Source: Streptomyces sp. NBC_00440 (lineage in GTDB: Bacteria; Actinomycetota; Actinomycetes; Streptomycetales; Streptomycetaceae). From it: a DNA stretch of 64,000 nucleotides. The notes beneath the pieces are model-generated. The model saw only the letters and a program-made list of their open reading frames with translations, ran no database searches and had not been told where the DNA came from. The position numbers and the translations under genes were made by a program. Each line of letters opens with the position of its first letter. Positions within the stretch are counted from its first letter, which is position 1. Shown here in pieces: positions 52,463 through 61,334 of the stretch. The stretch spans positions 3,902,001-3,966,000 of the forward strand of contig NZ_CP107921.1 of the NCBI RefSeq assembly GCF_036014215.1. The letters are read 5' to 3'.

Positions 52463-52756
52463 TTGATCCGCCACCTGGTCCTCTTCAAGCTCAACGAGGG
52501 CGTCTCACGTGACGAGCCCCGGGTCGTCGCCGGCGCCGAAGCGTTCGCGGAGCTCGGCGGGCTGATCCCGGAGACGGAGTTCTGGGAGTGCGCCTGGAAC
52601 ATCAGCGACCGGCCCATCGCCTACGACTTCGCGATCAACTCGGCCGTCCAGGACGCCGACGCACTGAAGCGCTACCTTGAGCACCCCGCCCACCAGGCGG
52701 CCGTCGGGCAGTGGAGCGAGTTCGCCACCTGGGTGATCGCCGACTACCCCTTCTGA
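52463..52756 (+). CDS. Dabb-family (stress-responsive alpha/beta barrel) protein
   Basis: 97 residues beginning at TTG 52463, which has AAGGAG at six bases. IRHLVLFKLNEGVSRDE opens the ferredoxin-like dimeric barrel. YDFAINSAVQDADALKRYLEHPAHQAAV is the second conserved part. The family includes stress proteins and some polyketide cyclases; here, next to housekeeping genes, the role is unknown. Confidence 0.9.
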   Translation: MIRHLVLFKLNEGVSRDEPRVVAGAEAFAELGGLIPETEFWECAWNISDRPIAYDFAINSAVQDADALKRYLEHPAHQAAVGQWSEFATWVIADYPF

Positions 52757-52806
52757 ACCAATCCCCGCACCACCCCTGAGCCCCCGCCCGAGCCGTTCGG
52801 GCGTAC

Positions 52807-52836
52807 GGCCCTCCATCGTTTCCGATGGGGGGCTTT
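52807..52836 (+). terminator. Terminator after the Dabb gene
   Basis: Stem GGCCCTCCATCG / CGATGGGGGGCT with one mismatch around TTTC, followed by TTCTGCCGTTT. Confidence 0.6.
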
Positions 52837-52976
52837 CTGCCGTTTAGACCGGTTTAGAGCCCTTTTTAACGTCAACACGACGTTATGAGGTGCTTGCACA
52901 CAGTGCACATGTCTTGTGATGCTATGACCGCTTTTGACGGATGAGTTGACCAAAAAGTCGACGACAAAGGGGTGGC

Positions 52977-53960
52977 GTGACCGTGCCGGCCAGTACTGCG
53001 CCTGAAGTACCGCCCCAGACCGCCCTGTCCCAGACCAGCCAGACGCAGACCAGCCAGCCCCAGAACGGTCAAGCCCAGAGCGATCAAGCCCAGAACGGCC
53101 AAGCCCGGACCAGTCAAGCCCAGACCAGTCAAGCCCAGACCAGTCAGCCCCCGGCCGGCCAGGCGCCGGTCGAGGAGAGTCCGCCGCCCGCCAAGACCCG
53201 CGGTGCGGACACCCGGGCGCTGACCCAGGTACTGTTCGCCCAGCTCAAGGGGGTCGAGCCGGGCAGTGCCGAGCACACCAGGGTGCGCGCGGCACTGATC
53301 GAGGCGAATCTGCCGCTGGTCCGGTACGCCGCCGCCCGGTTCCGCAGCCGCAACGAGCCGATGGAGGACGTCGTCCAGGTCGGCACGATCGGGCTCATCA
53401 ACGCCATCGACCGGTTCGATCCGGAGCGCGGGGTACAGTTCCCGACCTTCGCGATGCCGACCGTCGTCGGCGAGATCAAGCGCTACTTCCGCGACAACGT
53501 ACGGACCGTCCACGTCCCCCGGCGGCTGCACGAGCTCTGGGTGCAGGTCACCGGGGCCACCGAGGACCTCACGACGATGCACGGCCGGTCCCCCACGACG
53601 GCGGAGATCGCCGAGCGGCTGCGCATCAGCGAGGAGGACGTCCTGTCCTGCATCGAGGCGGGCCGCTCGTACCACGCACAGTCGCTGGAGGCCGCCCAGG
53701 AGGGCGACGGGCTACCGGGACTGCTCGACCGGCTCGGTTACGAGGACCCGGCACTGGCCGGAGTCGAACACCGCGACCTGGTCCGGCATCTGCTCGTCCA
53801 GCTGCCCGAGCGGGAGCAGCGGATCCTGATGCTGCGCTACTACAGCAATCTGACGCAGTCACAGATCAGCCAGGAGCTGGGCGTCTCCCAGATGCACGTA
53901 TCAAGACTGCTGGCCAGAAGCTTCGCCCGGCTCCGATCCGCAAACCGGATCGAGGCGTAA
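52977..53960 (+). CDS. sigF: RNA polymerase sigma factor of the SigB/F/G type
   Basis: 327 residues. The N-terminus [10 protein letters not shown] and the C-terminus RSANRIEA match my memory of Streptomyces SigF, a late sporulation sigma factor. Between them are a Gln/Ser/Thr repeat ([16 protein letters not shown]) from a 15-base DNA repeat, region 2 ([38 protein letters not shown]), region 3 and region 4 ([21 protein letters not shown]). It has no adjacent anti-sigma gene. The next gene is a close paralogue, presumably sigN. Confidence 0.88.
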   Translation: MTVPASTAPEVPPQTALSQTSQTQTSQPQNGQAQSDQAQNGQARTSQAQTSQAQTSQPPAGQAPVEESPPPAKTRGADTRALTQVLFAQLKGVEPGSAEHTRVRAALIEANLPLVRYAAARFRSRNEPMEDVVQVGTIGLINAIDRFDPERGVQFPTFAMPTVVGEIKRYFRDNVRTVHVPRRLHELWVQVTGATEDLTTMHGRSPTTAEIAERLRISEEDVLSCIEAGRSYHAQSLEAAQEGDGLPGLLDRLGYEDPALAGVEHRDLVRHLLVQLPEREQRILMLRYYSNLTQSQISQELGVSQMHVSRLLARSFARLRSANRIEA

Positions 53961-54171
53961 CCGGTACGGGTGACCCTCGCCCGAAGAAGAAATGCCCCAC
54001 ACCCCCTCTTTCCGGCGCACATTTGTCGACTTGGCGCTACAGCGCGTTGCCGACATGTGACATTCTGCTGGAACCGCGTTTGCCGCAGTCCGCCCTCCGG
54101 TATTCAGGTGGAGGCTGCGTTCCTCCGACGGGAGCGTCCGCCGTGACCGTCCGCGACCTCAAGGGGGTGGC

Positions 54172-55023
54172 ATGTCCGCAGAACAGGGCAGCTCGAAGGT
54201 GCTCACGAAAGACGCACCGGAGACACTCAGCTCCGAATTGCCGAGCTCAGGCGCCATCGACACCCGCACTCTGTCCCGCTCCCTCTTCCTGCGGCTCGCC
54301 GTGCTGGCCTCCCAGGAACCGGACAGCCCGGAGCGCACGTACGTACGCGACACACTGATCGAGCTCAACCTGCCGCTGGTGCGTTACGCGGCGGCCAGGT
54401 TCCGCAGCCGCAACGAGCCGATGGAGGACATCGTCCAGGTCGGTACGATCGGCCTGATCAAGGCGATCGACCGGTTCGACTGCGAACGCGGCGTCGAATT
54501 CCCGACGTTCGCGATGCCGACCATCGTCGGTGAGATCAAGCGCTTCTTCCGTGACACCTCCTGGTCGGTACGGGTACCGCGCCGCCTCCAGGAGCTGCGG
54601 CTCGCGCTGACCAAGGCCAGTGACGAGCTGGCCCAGAAGCTCGACCGCTCACCGACCGTCCCCGAACTCGCCCTGGCGCTGGGCGTATCGGAGGAGGACG
54701 TGGTCGACGGGCTCGCGGTGGGCAACGCGTACACCGCGTCCTCGCTCGACTCGCCCTCGCCCGAGGACGACGGCGGCGAGGGGTCGCTCGCGGACCGTCT
54801 CGGCTACGACGACACGGCACTTGAGGGAGTCGAGTACCGGGAGTCCCTGAAGCCTCTGCTGGCCAAACTGCCCCCGCGGGAACGGCAGATCATCATGCTG
54901 CGGTTCTTCGCCAACATGACCCAGTCACAGATCGGCGAGGAGGTCGGCATCTCTCAGATGCATGTCTCCCGGCTGCTCACGCGGACGCTGGCGCAGCTGC
55001 GCGAGGGCTTGATCGGGGAGTAG
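54172..55023 (+). CDS. sigN: RNA polymerase sigma factor, SigB/F type (probable SigN)
   Basis: 283 residues. Regions 2-4 are nearly the same as in the neighbouring sigF product ([43 protein letters not shown]), indicating tandem duplication. The N-terminus MSAEQGSSKVLTKDAPE differs. The pair order fits the sigF-sigN locus of S. coelicolor; the symbol rests on that synteny. An ATG at 54172 follows AAGGGGGTGGC. It probably acts in sporulation or aerial growth. Confidence 0.88.
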   Translation: MSAEQGSSKVLTKDAPETLSSELPSSGAIDTRTLSRSLFLRLAVLASQEPDSPERTYVRDTLIELNLPLVRYAAARFRSRNEPMEDIVQVGTIGLIKAIDRFDCERGVEFPTFAMPTIVGEIKRFFRDTSWSVRVPRRLQELRLALTKASDELAQKLDRSPTVPELALALGVSEEDVVDGLAVGNAYTASSLDSPSPEDDGGEGSLADRLGYDDTALEGVEYRESLKPLLAKLPPRERQIIMLRFFANMTQSQIGEEVGISQMHVSRLLTRTLAQLREGLIGE

Positions 55024-55109
55024 GCGGAAGCCGGCGAAAACGGGCAGGACGGGCGGGGCCCGGCGTCCACGGGCTCCTCCGGTTCTTCCCCGCTCGCCGG
55101 GTTCCTAAT

Positions 55110-55122
55110 TGACGGTCCGTCA
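55110..55122. promoter_or_regulatory. Perfect palindrome TGACGGTCCGTCA
   Basis: A 13-base inverted repeat 14 bases ahead of the lipoprotein ATG. Such an element could be an operator for a TetR- or LacI-type repressor. The overlapping TTGACG could also be read as a -35 hexamer, but no -10 fits. Confidence 0.5.
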
Positions 55123-55136
55123 GACACACTGGCGCG

Positions 55137-55970
55137 ATGCGACGCCAGCACGCGGCCATCGCCGCCACCGCAACGGCCCTCTGCCTGGGCGGCCTGGTGG
55201 CCGCCTGCGCGGGCGGCACCGCACACCACGGCTACGCCGCCGTCGGCGCCGCGGGCGCCGGGCAGACGCTCACCACACCCGTACCGCCCTCCGGGAAAGT
55301 CACCCTGACGCCTCTGGACGGGCCGGGAGCAGCCGCGGGGCACGACACGGGGAAGACACCCGGACCCGGCGGCTCCGGGGCCTCAGAGGGCGCACAGGGC
55401 TCCTCCGCGGCCGGCGGAGCCAACTCCGGGCACCAGTCGCCGAATACGGCAGGCGGCACAGGGGCCCCAGGCGGCACAGGCGGCACGGGAGCTTCAGGCA
55501 CCTCGCCAACACCTGGCGGACCGGGCGGATCAGCCACCCCTGGCGCACCCGGCCGCACCGGCGGCGGCAGCACGTCCTCCCCGCCCGGGTCCGGCTCCGG
55601 AAGCGGCACTTCGGGGGGATCCGACGGCGGTTCCGGCAGCACCTCGCCCGCCCCGACGGACGGCCCCGCCGTACTCAAGGTCGGCGCCCCCGACCGCGCG
55701 GCGACGGACAAGCGCTGGTGCGAGAAAGTGACCGTGCGCTTCAGCAACACCGGTGGTTCACCGGTCGCTTCGGGCACGGTCACTTTCTCGACGCACATCA
55801 TCGGCGGGCTCGGAGTGGACTGGGCGACCCGGACGTCGACCCAGCCGCTGCCGGGGCCGATCGCCGCCGGTGCGGACAGGTCGAAGACGTACACCGTGTG
55901 CGTGGACGACTGGCGGGTGCCGCTGGGGATGCACATAGAGACCCGGAAGGTCTCCGTCAGCTGGAAGTGA
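55137..55970 (+). CDS. Lipoprotein with long Gly/Ser linker
   Basis: 277 residues. A signal peptide with a lipobox-like LVAAC at about residue 24 is followed by a 120-residue Gly/Ser/Pro/Thr linker. A small C-terminal beta-sandwich follows (RWCEKVTVRFSNTGGSPVAS, TYTVCVDDWRVPLGMHI) with two Cys. The end resembles cell-surface domains found in streptomycete envelope proteins. Function unknown. A palindromic possible operator precedes it, and no Shine-Dalgarno is visible. Confidence 0.8.
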   Translation: MRRQHAAIAATATALCLGGLVAACAGGTAHHGYAAVGAAGAGQTLTTPVPPSGKVTLTPLDGPGAAAGHDTGKTPGPGGSGASEGAQGSSAAGGANSGHQSPNTAGGTGAPGGTGGTGASGTSPTPGGPGGSATPGAPGRTGGGSTSSPPGSGSGSGTSGGSDGGSGSTSPAPTDGPAVLKVGAPDRAATDKRWCEKVTVRFSNTGGSPVASGTVTFSTHIIGGLGVDWATRTSTQPLPGPIAAGADRSKTYTVCVDDWRVPLGMHIETRKVSVSWK

Positions 55971-56093
55971 TCCCGGTGGAACCGACTGCGGCGCACGTGG
56001 CCCCGTACGGGACCGCCGCCGGGCAAGTAGCCCCGTACGGACCGGAGTCCGGACGCGCCGGGGCCCGCTGCGCAGCAGGAAACGGGACCGAGG

Positions 56094-56315
56094 TCAGCCC
56101 AGCGCGAGGAACGCGACAGCGGCCAGCACCACGATCACGGCGATGACCCCGGCGATCACGCCGATCCTCGGGCCCGACTGCTGCTGCGGAGCGGCCGCGG
56201 GCCGGGCGGCGCCCTGCGGTACGCCCTCGTCGACAAAGGCGCGGAACATCTGAGTGCTGCCCGCGGGGTCGTGGTTGCCCTCGGGGCCTTGGGGCGCTTG
56301 GGGGTTGTGTGCCAT
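56094..56315 (-). CDS. Small tail-anchored membrane protein
   Basis: 73 residues from ATG 56315. A hydrophilic N-terminus (NHDPAGSTQMFRAFVDEGV, then Gln/Ala-rich) is followed by one C-terminal helix (IGVIAGVIAVIVVLAAVAFL). It looks like a conserved streptomycete orphan protein. Function is unknown. It is divergent from the MarR operon at 56539. Confidence 0.7.
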   Translation of the reverse strand: MAHNPQAPQGPEGNHDPAGSTQMFRAFVDEGVPQGAARPAAAPQQQSGPRIGVIAGVIAVIVVLAAVAFLALG

Positions 56316-56457
56316 GAGGCAGGACCCTAGCGAACCCTGCGGTTCCGCCCAACCCCCGGGCGAAGGGCGACACCTTTCGAACACCCTTCCGTCACCTCAT
56401 TGACCTCACACTTGCAAACACTTTGCCTTTCCTTTGCCTTTCCTGGTTCCATTTAAC

Positions 56458-56470
56458 TTGCCTGCAGCAA
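56458..56470. promoter_or_regulatory. MarR operator half-site 1
   Basis: TTGC-CTGCA-GCAA inverted repeat upstream of the MarR gene. It is related to the second site at 56484 (shared TTGCCTGNAGCAA), 28 bases centre to centre. Confidence 0.6.
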
Positions 56471-56483
56471 CCAACGGCTTTAA

Positions 56484-56500
56484 TGTTGCCTGGAGCAACA
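56484..56500. promoter_or_regulatory. MarR operator half-site 2
   Basis: TGTTGC-CTGGA-GCAACA, a perfect 6-bp inverted repeat 39 bases before the MarR start. Two matching sites in one promoter suggest autoregulation of the whole operon. Confidence 0.65.
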
Positions 56501-56538
56501 ACATAGAGTGCTCACAGGAAGCCCACAGGGAGGTGTCC

Positions 56539-56991
56539 GTGGCAGCGCAGAGTCAGTACGAAGAACTGGCCAGGCAGCTGAGTGCCATCGGCGCCGTCCA
56601 GCGCGGCCTCTCCCGCATCCTTCCGCCGGAATGCCCGACCGGATCGGCCGCCGCGCTGTCCCTGCTGGGCCGGCACGGCGAGATGCGGATGAGCAGACTC
56701 GCCGAACTGCTCGCCGTAGACATGTCGGTGACCAGCCGGCATGTGGCCCACGTCGCGGAGCGCGGCTGGATCGAGCGGTCTCCGGACCCCGCCGACAAGC
56801 GCTCCCGCATCCTGCGGCTCACCCCCGCGGGCAACGACATGCTCGGCGTCCTCGCCGAGCGGTACATCGACTCTCTCGCTCGCACTCTCAGCGACTGGTC
56901 CGACGACGAGGTCGGACATCTCAACGTGCTCCTGGAACGCCTGCGCGCCAGCTTCGGCGACTGCCGGGCCTGGGCCGGACACCACGAATAA
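56539..56991 (+). CDS. MarR-family regulator of the MFS-YceI operon
   Basis: 150 residues from GTG 56539 behind GGGAGGT. The winged helix is MRMSRLAELLAVDMSVTSRHVAHV with the wing RSPDPADKRSRIL, and dimer helices flank it. The MFS gene starts 60 bases downstream on the same strand, so the regulator is the first gene of the operon, with two operator-like palindromes ahead. It probably represses until a toxic ligand binds. Confidence 0.93.
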   Translation: MAAQSQYEELARQLSAIGAVQRGLSRILPPECPTGSAAALSLLGRHGEMRMSRLAELLAVDMSVTSRHVAHVAERGWIERSPDPADKRSRILRLTPAGNDMLGVLAERYIDSLARTLSDWSDDEVGHLNVLLERLRASFGDCRAWAGHHE

Positions 56992-57051
56992 ATCACCACA
57001 GACCTGCGTATCACTCGCGTATCACCGCGTAAGTAGAGACAGAGGAATGCC

Positions 57052-59586
57052 ATGGCTACGACCACACCAGCCGGTGTGCGGGGCGGCCACGCCAAGCACG
57101 GGGGCGGTCCCGCCTCCCACGGGGGGAATCCCGCCCCCGACGGCAGTGCGCCGATGACACACCGGCAGATCATGGAGGCCCTGTCGGGCCTGCTGCTCGG
57201 TATGTTCGTCGCGATCCTGTCGTCGACGATCGTCACCAACGCGCTGCCGAAGATCGTCTCCGATCTGCACGGCAGCCAGTCCTCGTACACCTGGGTCGTG
57301 ACCGCGTCCCTGCTGGCGATGACGGCGACCACCCCGCTCTGGGGCAAGCTCTCCGACCTGTTCAGCAAGAAGCTGCTCGTCCAGATAGCTCTGATCATCT
57401 ACGTCCTGGGCTCGGCCGCCGCCGGGCTCTCGCAGAACTCGTCGACGCTGATCATCTTCCGCGTCGTCCAGGGCATCGGCGTCGGCGGTCTCTCCGCACT
57501 CGCGCAGATCGTCATGGCCGCGATGATCTCCCCCCGTGAGCGGGGCCGGTACAGCGGATACCTCGGCGCCACCTTCGCGGTCGCGACCGTCGCGGGGCCG
57601 CTCCTCGGCGGTGTCATCACGGACACCAGCTGGCTCGGCTGGCGCTGGTGCTTCTACGTCGGTGTGCCCTTCGCGATCATCGCGCTGATCGTTCTGCAGA
57701 AGACCCTGAAGCTTCCCGTCATCAAGCGCGAGGTCAAGGTCGACTGGGGCGGCGCGTTCTTCATCGCCGCCGCCGTGTCGCTGCTGATGGTCTGGATCAC
57801 CTTCGCCGGTGACAAGTACGACTGGATGTCCTGGCAGACGGCCGCCATGGTCGGCGGCTCGGTCGTCCTGGGACTGCTCTTCATGCTCGTCGAGTCCAAG
57901 GCGAGCGAGCCGATCATCCCGCTGCGGCTCTTCCGCAACCCCACGATCACCCTCGCCTCCATCGGCTCGCTGTTCGTCGGTGTCGCGATGTTCTCCGGCA
58001 CTGTCTTCTTCAGCCAGTACTTCCAGCTGGCGCGCGGCCAGTCGCCGACGATGTCGGGTGTGATGACGATCCCGATGATCGGTGGTCTGTTCATCTCGTC
58101 GACCGTCTCGGGGCAGTTCATCACCCGGACGGGCAAGTGGAAGATCTGGCTGGTCAGCGGTGGTGTGCTGGTGACCGCCGGGCTCGGCCTGCTCTCCACC
58201 ATCCGGTACGACACCACGTACTGGCACATGGCGGTCTTCATGGCCCTGATGGGTCTCGGCATCGGCATGATGATGCAGAACCTGGTGCTCTGCACGCAGA
58301 ACCAGGTCTCCCAGAAGGACCTCGGCTCGGCGTCCTCCACCGTCTCGTTCTTCCGCTCCCTCGGCGGTGCGGTCGGCGTCTCGGCGCTGGGCGCGGTGCT
58401 CGCCAACCGGGTCACCCACTTCGTCACCGACGGGCTCCACGACCTCGGTCCGAAGGGCGCGGCGCTGGCCGGAAAGGGCATGTCCGACGGATCGGTTCCC
58501 GACATCGGTGCCCTGCCGCAGCCGCTGCGCACCATCATGGAGAGCGCGTACGGCCACGGCGTCGCCAACGTCTTCCTGTACGCCGCCGCCTGCGCACTGC
58601 TCGCGTTCCTGGTGACGCTCTTCATCAAGGAGGTACCTCTGCGTACCCGCGCCGTGGGCGCACCCGACCAGGAGGCACCCGCCGCAGCCGTCCCGGCAGC
58701 GGTGGCGGAGACTGTCCCTGTCAACGCCGTTCCGGCCGGCACTCTGCCGGCCCCCGCCACTCCGTACGGAAGTGGCCCGACCACTGAGGAGACGATGCCG
58801 ATGCAGCCCGCCCCCACCCCAGGTATCACGATCCACGGTGTCGTCAGGGGCGCCGAGGGCGCACCGGTCGGCCAGGCGGCCGTCACGCTGATCTCGCTGG
58901 CCGGGCGCCAGCTGGGCCGCGCGATGGCGCAGGGCGACGGGGCTTACGCGGTGGACGCGCCGAACTCCGGCTCGTACGTCCTGATCGCGTCCGCCGACGG
59001 CTTCCAGCCGCAGGCCTCCACCGTGTCCGTCGGGGACGAGGCGCTGTCGTACGACATCCTCCTCTCCGGTACGAGCGGTCTCGCCGGATCCGTGCGGTCC
59101 GCCGACGGCGGCAAGGCCGTCGAGGGCGCGATGGTCGTCGTCACCGATGTGCGCGGCGACGTGCTGGCCACCGGCACGTCCGGTGCGCAGGGCGAGTTCA
59201 CCTTCAGCGAGATGATCCCCGGTTCGGTGACCGTCGCGGTGAACGCGACCGGCTTCCGGCCGATGGCCCTGCCGGTCGACGTCGGCGGCCAGGGTGTGAC
59301 CCGTGTCGAGGTCACGCTGGAGTCCGGTTCGCTGGTCCAGGGTGTCGTACGCGGTGGAGCCGACCGGCGCCCGCTGCCCGACGCCCGGGTGACGCTCGTG
59401 GACGCCGCGGGCAACGTTGTCGCCACGGCGACCACCGGGACCGACGGAGCCTACGGTTTCGCCGACCTCAACTCCGGCGAGTACACGGTCATCGCGACGG
59501 GTTACCCGCCGGTGGCGGGCTCGTTGATCGTCGCGGGAAGCGGCATCGACGGACACGACATCCAACTGGCCCACCCGGGCGAGTAG
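57052..59586 (+). CDS. DHA2-type MFS exporter fused to carboxypeptidase-regulatory-like repeats
   Basis: 844 residues. The N-terminal ~510 residues form a 14-helix drug exporter: MFVAILSSTIVTNALPKIVSDL (motif D1), LWGKLSDLFSKK (motif A) and GPLLGGVITDTSW (motif C). After a Pro/Ala linker come three beta-sandwich repeats of about 75-80 residues, each with GxVRGAxGAPVxxAxVTL-like openings (IHGVVRGAEGAPVGQ; LAGSVRSADGGKA; VQGVVRGGADRRP) and a YxxxxxAxG end. They resemble carboxypeptidase regulatory-like domains. With 14 helices the repeats should be cytoplasmic, which is unusual. The YceI gene downstream carries one more copy. Confidence 0.92.
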   Translation: MATTTPAGVRGGHAKHGGGPASHGGNPAPDGSAPMTHRQIMEALSGLLLGMFVAILSSTIVTNALPKIVSDLHGSQSSYTWVVTASLLAMTATTPLWGKLSDLFSKKLLVQIALIIYVLGSAAAGLSQNSSTLIIFRVVQGIGVGGLSALAQIVMAAMISPRERGRYSGYLGATFAVATVAGPLLGGVITDTSWLGWRWCFYVGVPFAIIALIVLQKTLKLPVIKREVKVDWGGAFFIAAAVSLLMVWITFAGDKYDWMSWQTAAMVGGSVVLGLLFMLVESKASEPIIPLRLFRNPTITLASIGSLFVGVAMFSGTVFFSQYFQLARGQSPTMSGVMTIPMIGGLFISSTVSGQFITRTGKWKIWLVSGGVLVTAGLGLLSTIRYDTTYWHMAVFMALMGLGIGMMMQNLVLCTQNQVSQKDLGSASSTVSFFRSLGGAVGVSALGAVLANRVTHFVTDGLHDLGPKGAALAGKGMSDGSVPDIGALPQPLRTIMESAYGHGVANVFLYAAACALLAFLVTLFIKEVPLRTRAVGAPDQEAPAAAVPAAVAETVPVNAVPAGTLPAPATPYGSGPTTEETMPMQPAPTPGITIHGVVRGAEGAPVGQAAVTLISLAGRQLGRAMAQGDGAYAVDAPNSGSYVLIASADGFQPQASTVSVGDEALSYDILLSGTSGLAGSVRSADGGKAVEGAMVVVTDVRGDVLATGTSGAQGEFTFSEMIPGSVTVAVNATGFRPMALPVDVGGQGVTRVEVTLESGSLVQGVVRGGADRRPLPDARVTLVDAAGNVVATATTGTDGAYGFADLNSGEYTVIATGYPPVAGSLIVAGSGIDGHDIQLAHPGE

Positions 59587-59649
59587 TCACCAGGCTGCCC
59601 CAGCGGATGCGGGGCGCGGAGGGGCCCGGCAGGACCGGCCCCCCTCCAA

Positions 59650-59713
59650 GCCCCGGACGTGGTGGTGGCGGGCAGGGGACGGCCCGCCACCACCGCCCGG
59701 GGCCCACTTTTTT
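59650..59713 (+). terminator. Strong hairpin with T run between MFS and yceI genes
   Basis: An inner 13-bp stem GGTGGTGGCGGGC / GCCCGCCACCACC and an outer 7-bp stem GCCCCGG / CCGGGGC precede CACTTTTTTG. T runs are rare here, so this is a convincing intrinsic terminator or attenuator lowering expression of the YceI gene 19 bases beyond. Confidence 0.75.
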
Positions 59714-59731
59714 GAAGGAGAGAGAACGGGA

Positions 59732-60550
59732 ATGGGACTTCGCGCACAGGTACGGACGCGCGACGGCTGGGCGGTCCAGCACGCCGTGGTGACCGTGACC
59801 GACATGACCGGTGCCCAGGTACTGCGGGCGCAGGTGGGCGAGGACGGCACGGTGAGCGCCGACGCGGCTCTGGCCCCCGGCCCGCACACCGTGATCGTGA
59901 CGGCCGTCGGCTACGCGCCCGCCGCGTCCACGGCCTTCGTCACGGCGAGCGGCCGTGCCGATGTCGGCACGGTGGTACTGGCCAGGCAGGGCGGCGTGGA
60001 ACTCCCGCCGCCCGGCACCTGGACGCTGGACCCGGCGCACTCGTCGGTGGGCGCGGTCGCCCAGCACCTGGGCATCTCCAGCGTGCACGGCCGGTTCACG
60101 GAGTTCGTGGGCCGCATCGAGATCGCCGAGGACGTCGAGAAGTCGCGGGTCGAGGCGGTCATCGCCACGGCCTCGATCGACACGGGCAACGGCATGCGCG
60201 ACGGCCATCTGAAGTCCGCGGACTTCCTGGACGTCGAGAGCTACCCGCAGATCACCTACAGCAGCACCGGGATCACCCCCGCGGGCCCGGACCGCTGGAC
60301 GGTCCACGGCGAACTCCAGCTGCACGGCGTCGCCCGCGAGGTCGACCTGAACCTCAGCTACCTGGGTACGGGTCCCGACCCGTGGGGCGGCGTGCGCGCG
60401 GCCTTCCACGCGACGGCCGAACTGCGCCGCGAGGACTTCAAGATGAACTACAACCAGGTCGTCCAGGCGGGTATCTCGGCCATCGGCACCACGCTCAAGG
60501 TCGAGCTGGACATCCAGGCCGTGCAGGGCGACTCGCTGCCCACCGCGTAA
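59732..60550 (+). CDS. YceI-family protein with N-terminal carboxypeptidase-regulatory-like domain
   Basis: 272 residues from ATG 59732 after AAGGAGAGAGAACGG. Residues 1-85 (LRAQVRTRDGWAVQHAVVTVTDM, VIVTAVGYAPAAS) form the same beta-sandwich as in the preceding exporter. Residues 95-270 are YceI: TWTLDPAHSSVGAVAQHLGI, GRFTEFVGRIEIAED, SADFLDVESYPQITY and VELDIQA, a lipocalin-like barrel that binds isoprenoid-type lipids in known members. No signal peptide is present, so it should be cytoplasmic. It may hold or deliver a hydrophobic substrate to the pump. Confidence 0.92.
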   Translation: MGLRAQVRTRDGWAVQHAVVTVTDMTGAQVLRAQVGEDGTVSADAALAPGPHTVIVTAVGYAPAASTAFVTASGRADVGTVVLARQGGVELPPPGTWTLDPAHSSVGAVAQHLGISSVHGRFTEFVGRIEIAEDVEKSRVEAVIATASIDTGNGMRDGHLKSADFLDVESYPQITYSSTGITPAGPDRWTVHGELQLHGVAREVDLNLSYLGTGPDPWGGVRAAFHATAELRREDFKMNYNQVVQAGISAIGTTLKVELDIQAVQGDSLPTA

Positions 60551-60751
60551 CGGCCGCACCGGCCCGCACCGGTCTTCGCGGACCCCGCCCGGCCCCCTCG
60601 GCGCCGCACTCCTCAGTGTGCGCTGCGGGGGCCGGGCGTTCTGCTGCCCGGGACGGGTGCTGGAGTGCTGGGGAGCTGGGGTGCTGGGGTGCTGGGGGAG
60701 GAGCCCGTGTGCTGCCGGACCCGTCCGTGCGGTGCGACGTATCGTGCAGCC

Positions 60752-61222
60752 ATGGCACCCAACATCGCGACCAACACCCCCGTGGAACTGCCCGAACTGC
60801 TCGACTTCGTACGCCCCAGGCACCGGGCGATCCTGCTCACCACCCGCTCCGACGGCCGCCCCCAGGGCTCTCCGCTGACCTGCGGGGTCGACGACGCGGG
60901 CCGGATCGTCCTGTCGACCTACCCCGAGCGCGCCAAGACCCGCAATGTCCGCCGTGACGCACGGGTGAGCGTCATCGTGCTGTCGGACGAGTGGAACGGC
61001 CCGTGGGTCCAGGTCGACGGAGCGGGCGAGGTCATCGACTCACCGGACTCGGTGGAGCCGCTGGTGGAGTACTTCCGCAACATCTCCGGTGAGCACCCGG
61101 ACTGGGACGAGTACCGGGCGGCCATGGTCAAGCAGGGCAAGTCGATCATCCGGATCACCCCGGAGCGGTGGAGCCCGATCGCGACCGGCGGCTTCCCGGC
61201 ACGGCTGGCCGAGGACAGCTGA
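60752..61222 (+). CDS. PPOX-class F420/FMN-dependent oxidoreductase
   Basis: 156 residues forming a split beta-barrel. ELLDFVRPRHRAILLTTRSDGRPQGSP is the usual opening, VDDAGRIVLSTYPERAKTRNVRRDARVSV holds the phosphate-binding Arg/Lys region, and WVQVDGAGEVIDS ends the barrel. F420 use is likely in this actinobacterial group but cannot be proved by eye. Upstream (60655-60700) GCTGGGG-type tandem repeats occur. It seems to be a single-gene unit. Confidence 0.9.
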   Translation: MAPNIATNTPVELPELLDFVRPRHRAILLTTRSDGRPQGSPLTCGVDDAGRIVLSTYPERAKTRNVRRDARVSVIVLSDEWNGPWVQVDGAGEVIDSPDSVEPLVEYFRNISGEHPDWDEYRAAMVKQGKSIIRITPERWSPIATGGFPARLAEDS

Positions 61223-61334
61223 CCGCTGACAGCTGCGACGGGGTGGCCCGAGGGGCCGGCTCCTCGGTCGGCGGCGGCGTCGGGGCCGGCCCCCGGACCC
61301 GCTCTTCAGCCGGTACCGGGCCGCCGGGCCGGGA

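Noticed and set aside
57022..59574. 850-codon open frame antisense to the MFS exporter
   Set aside because: The product is a charged low-complexity sequence; the plus strand encodes the transporter with correct membrane segments.
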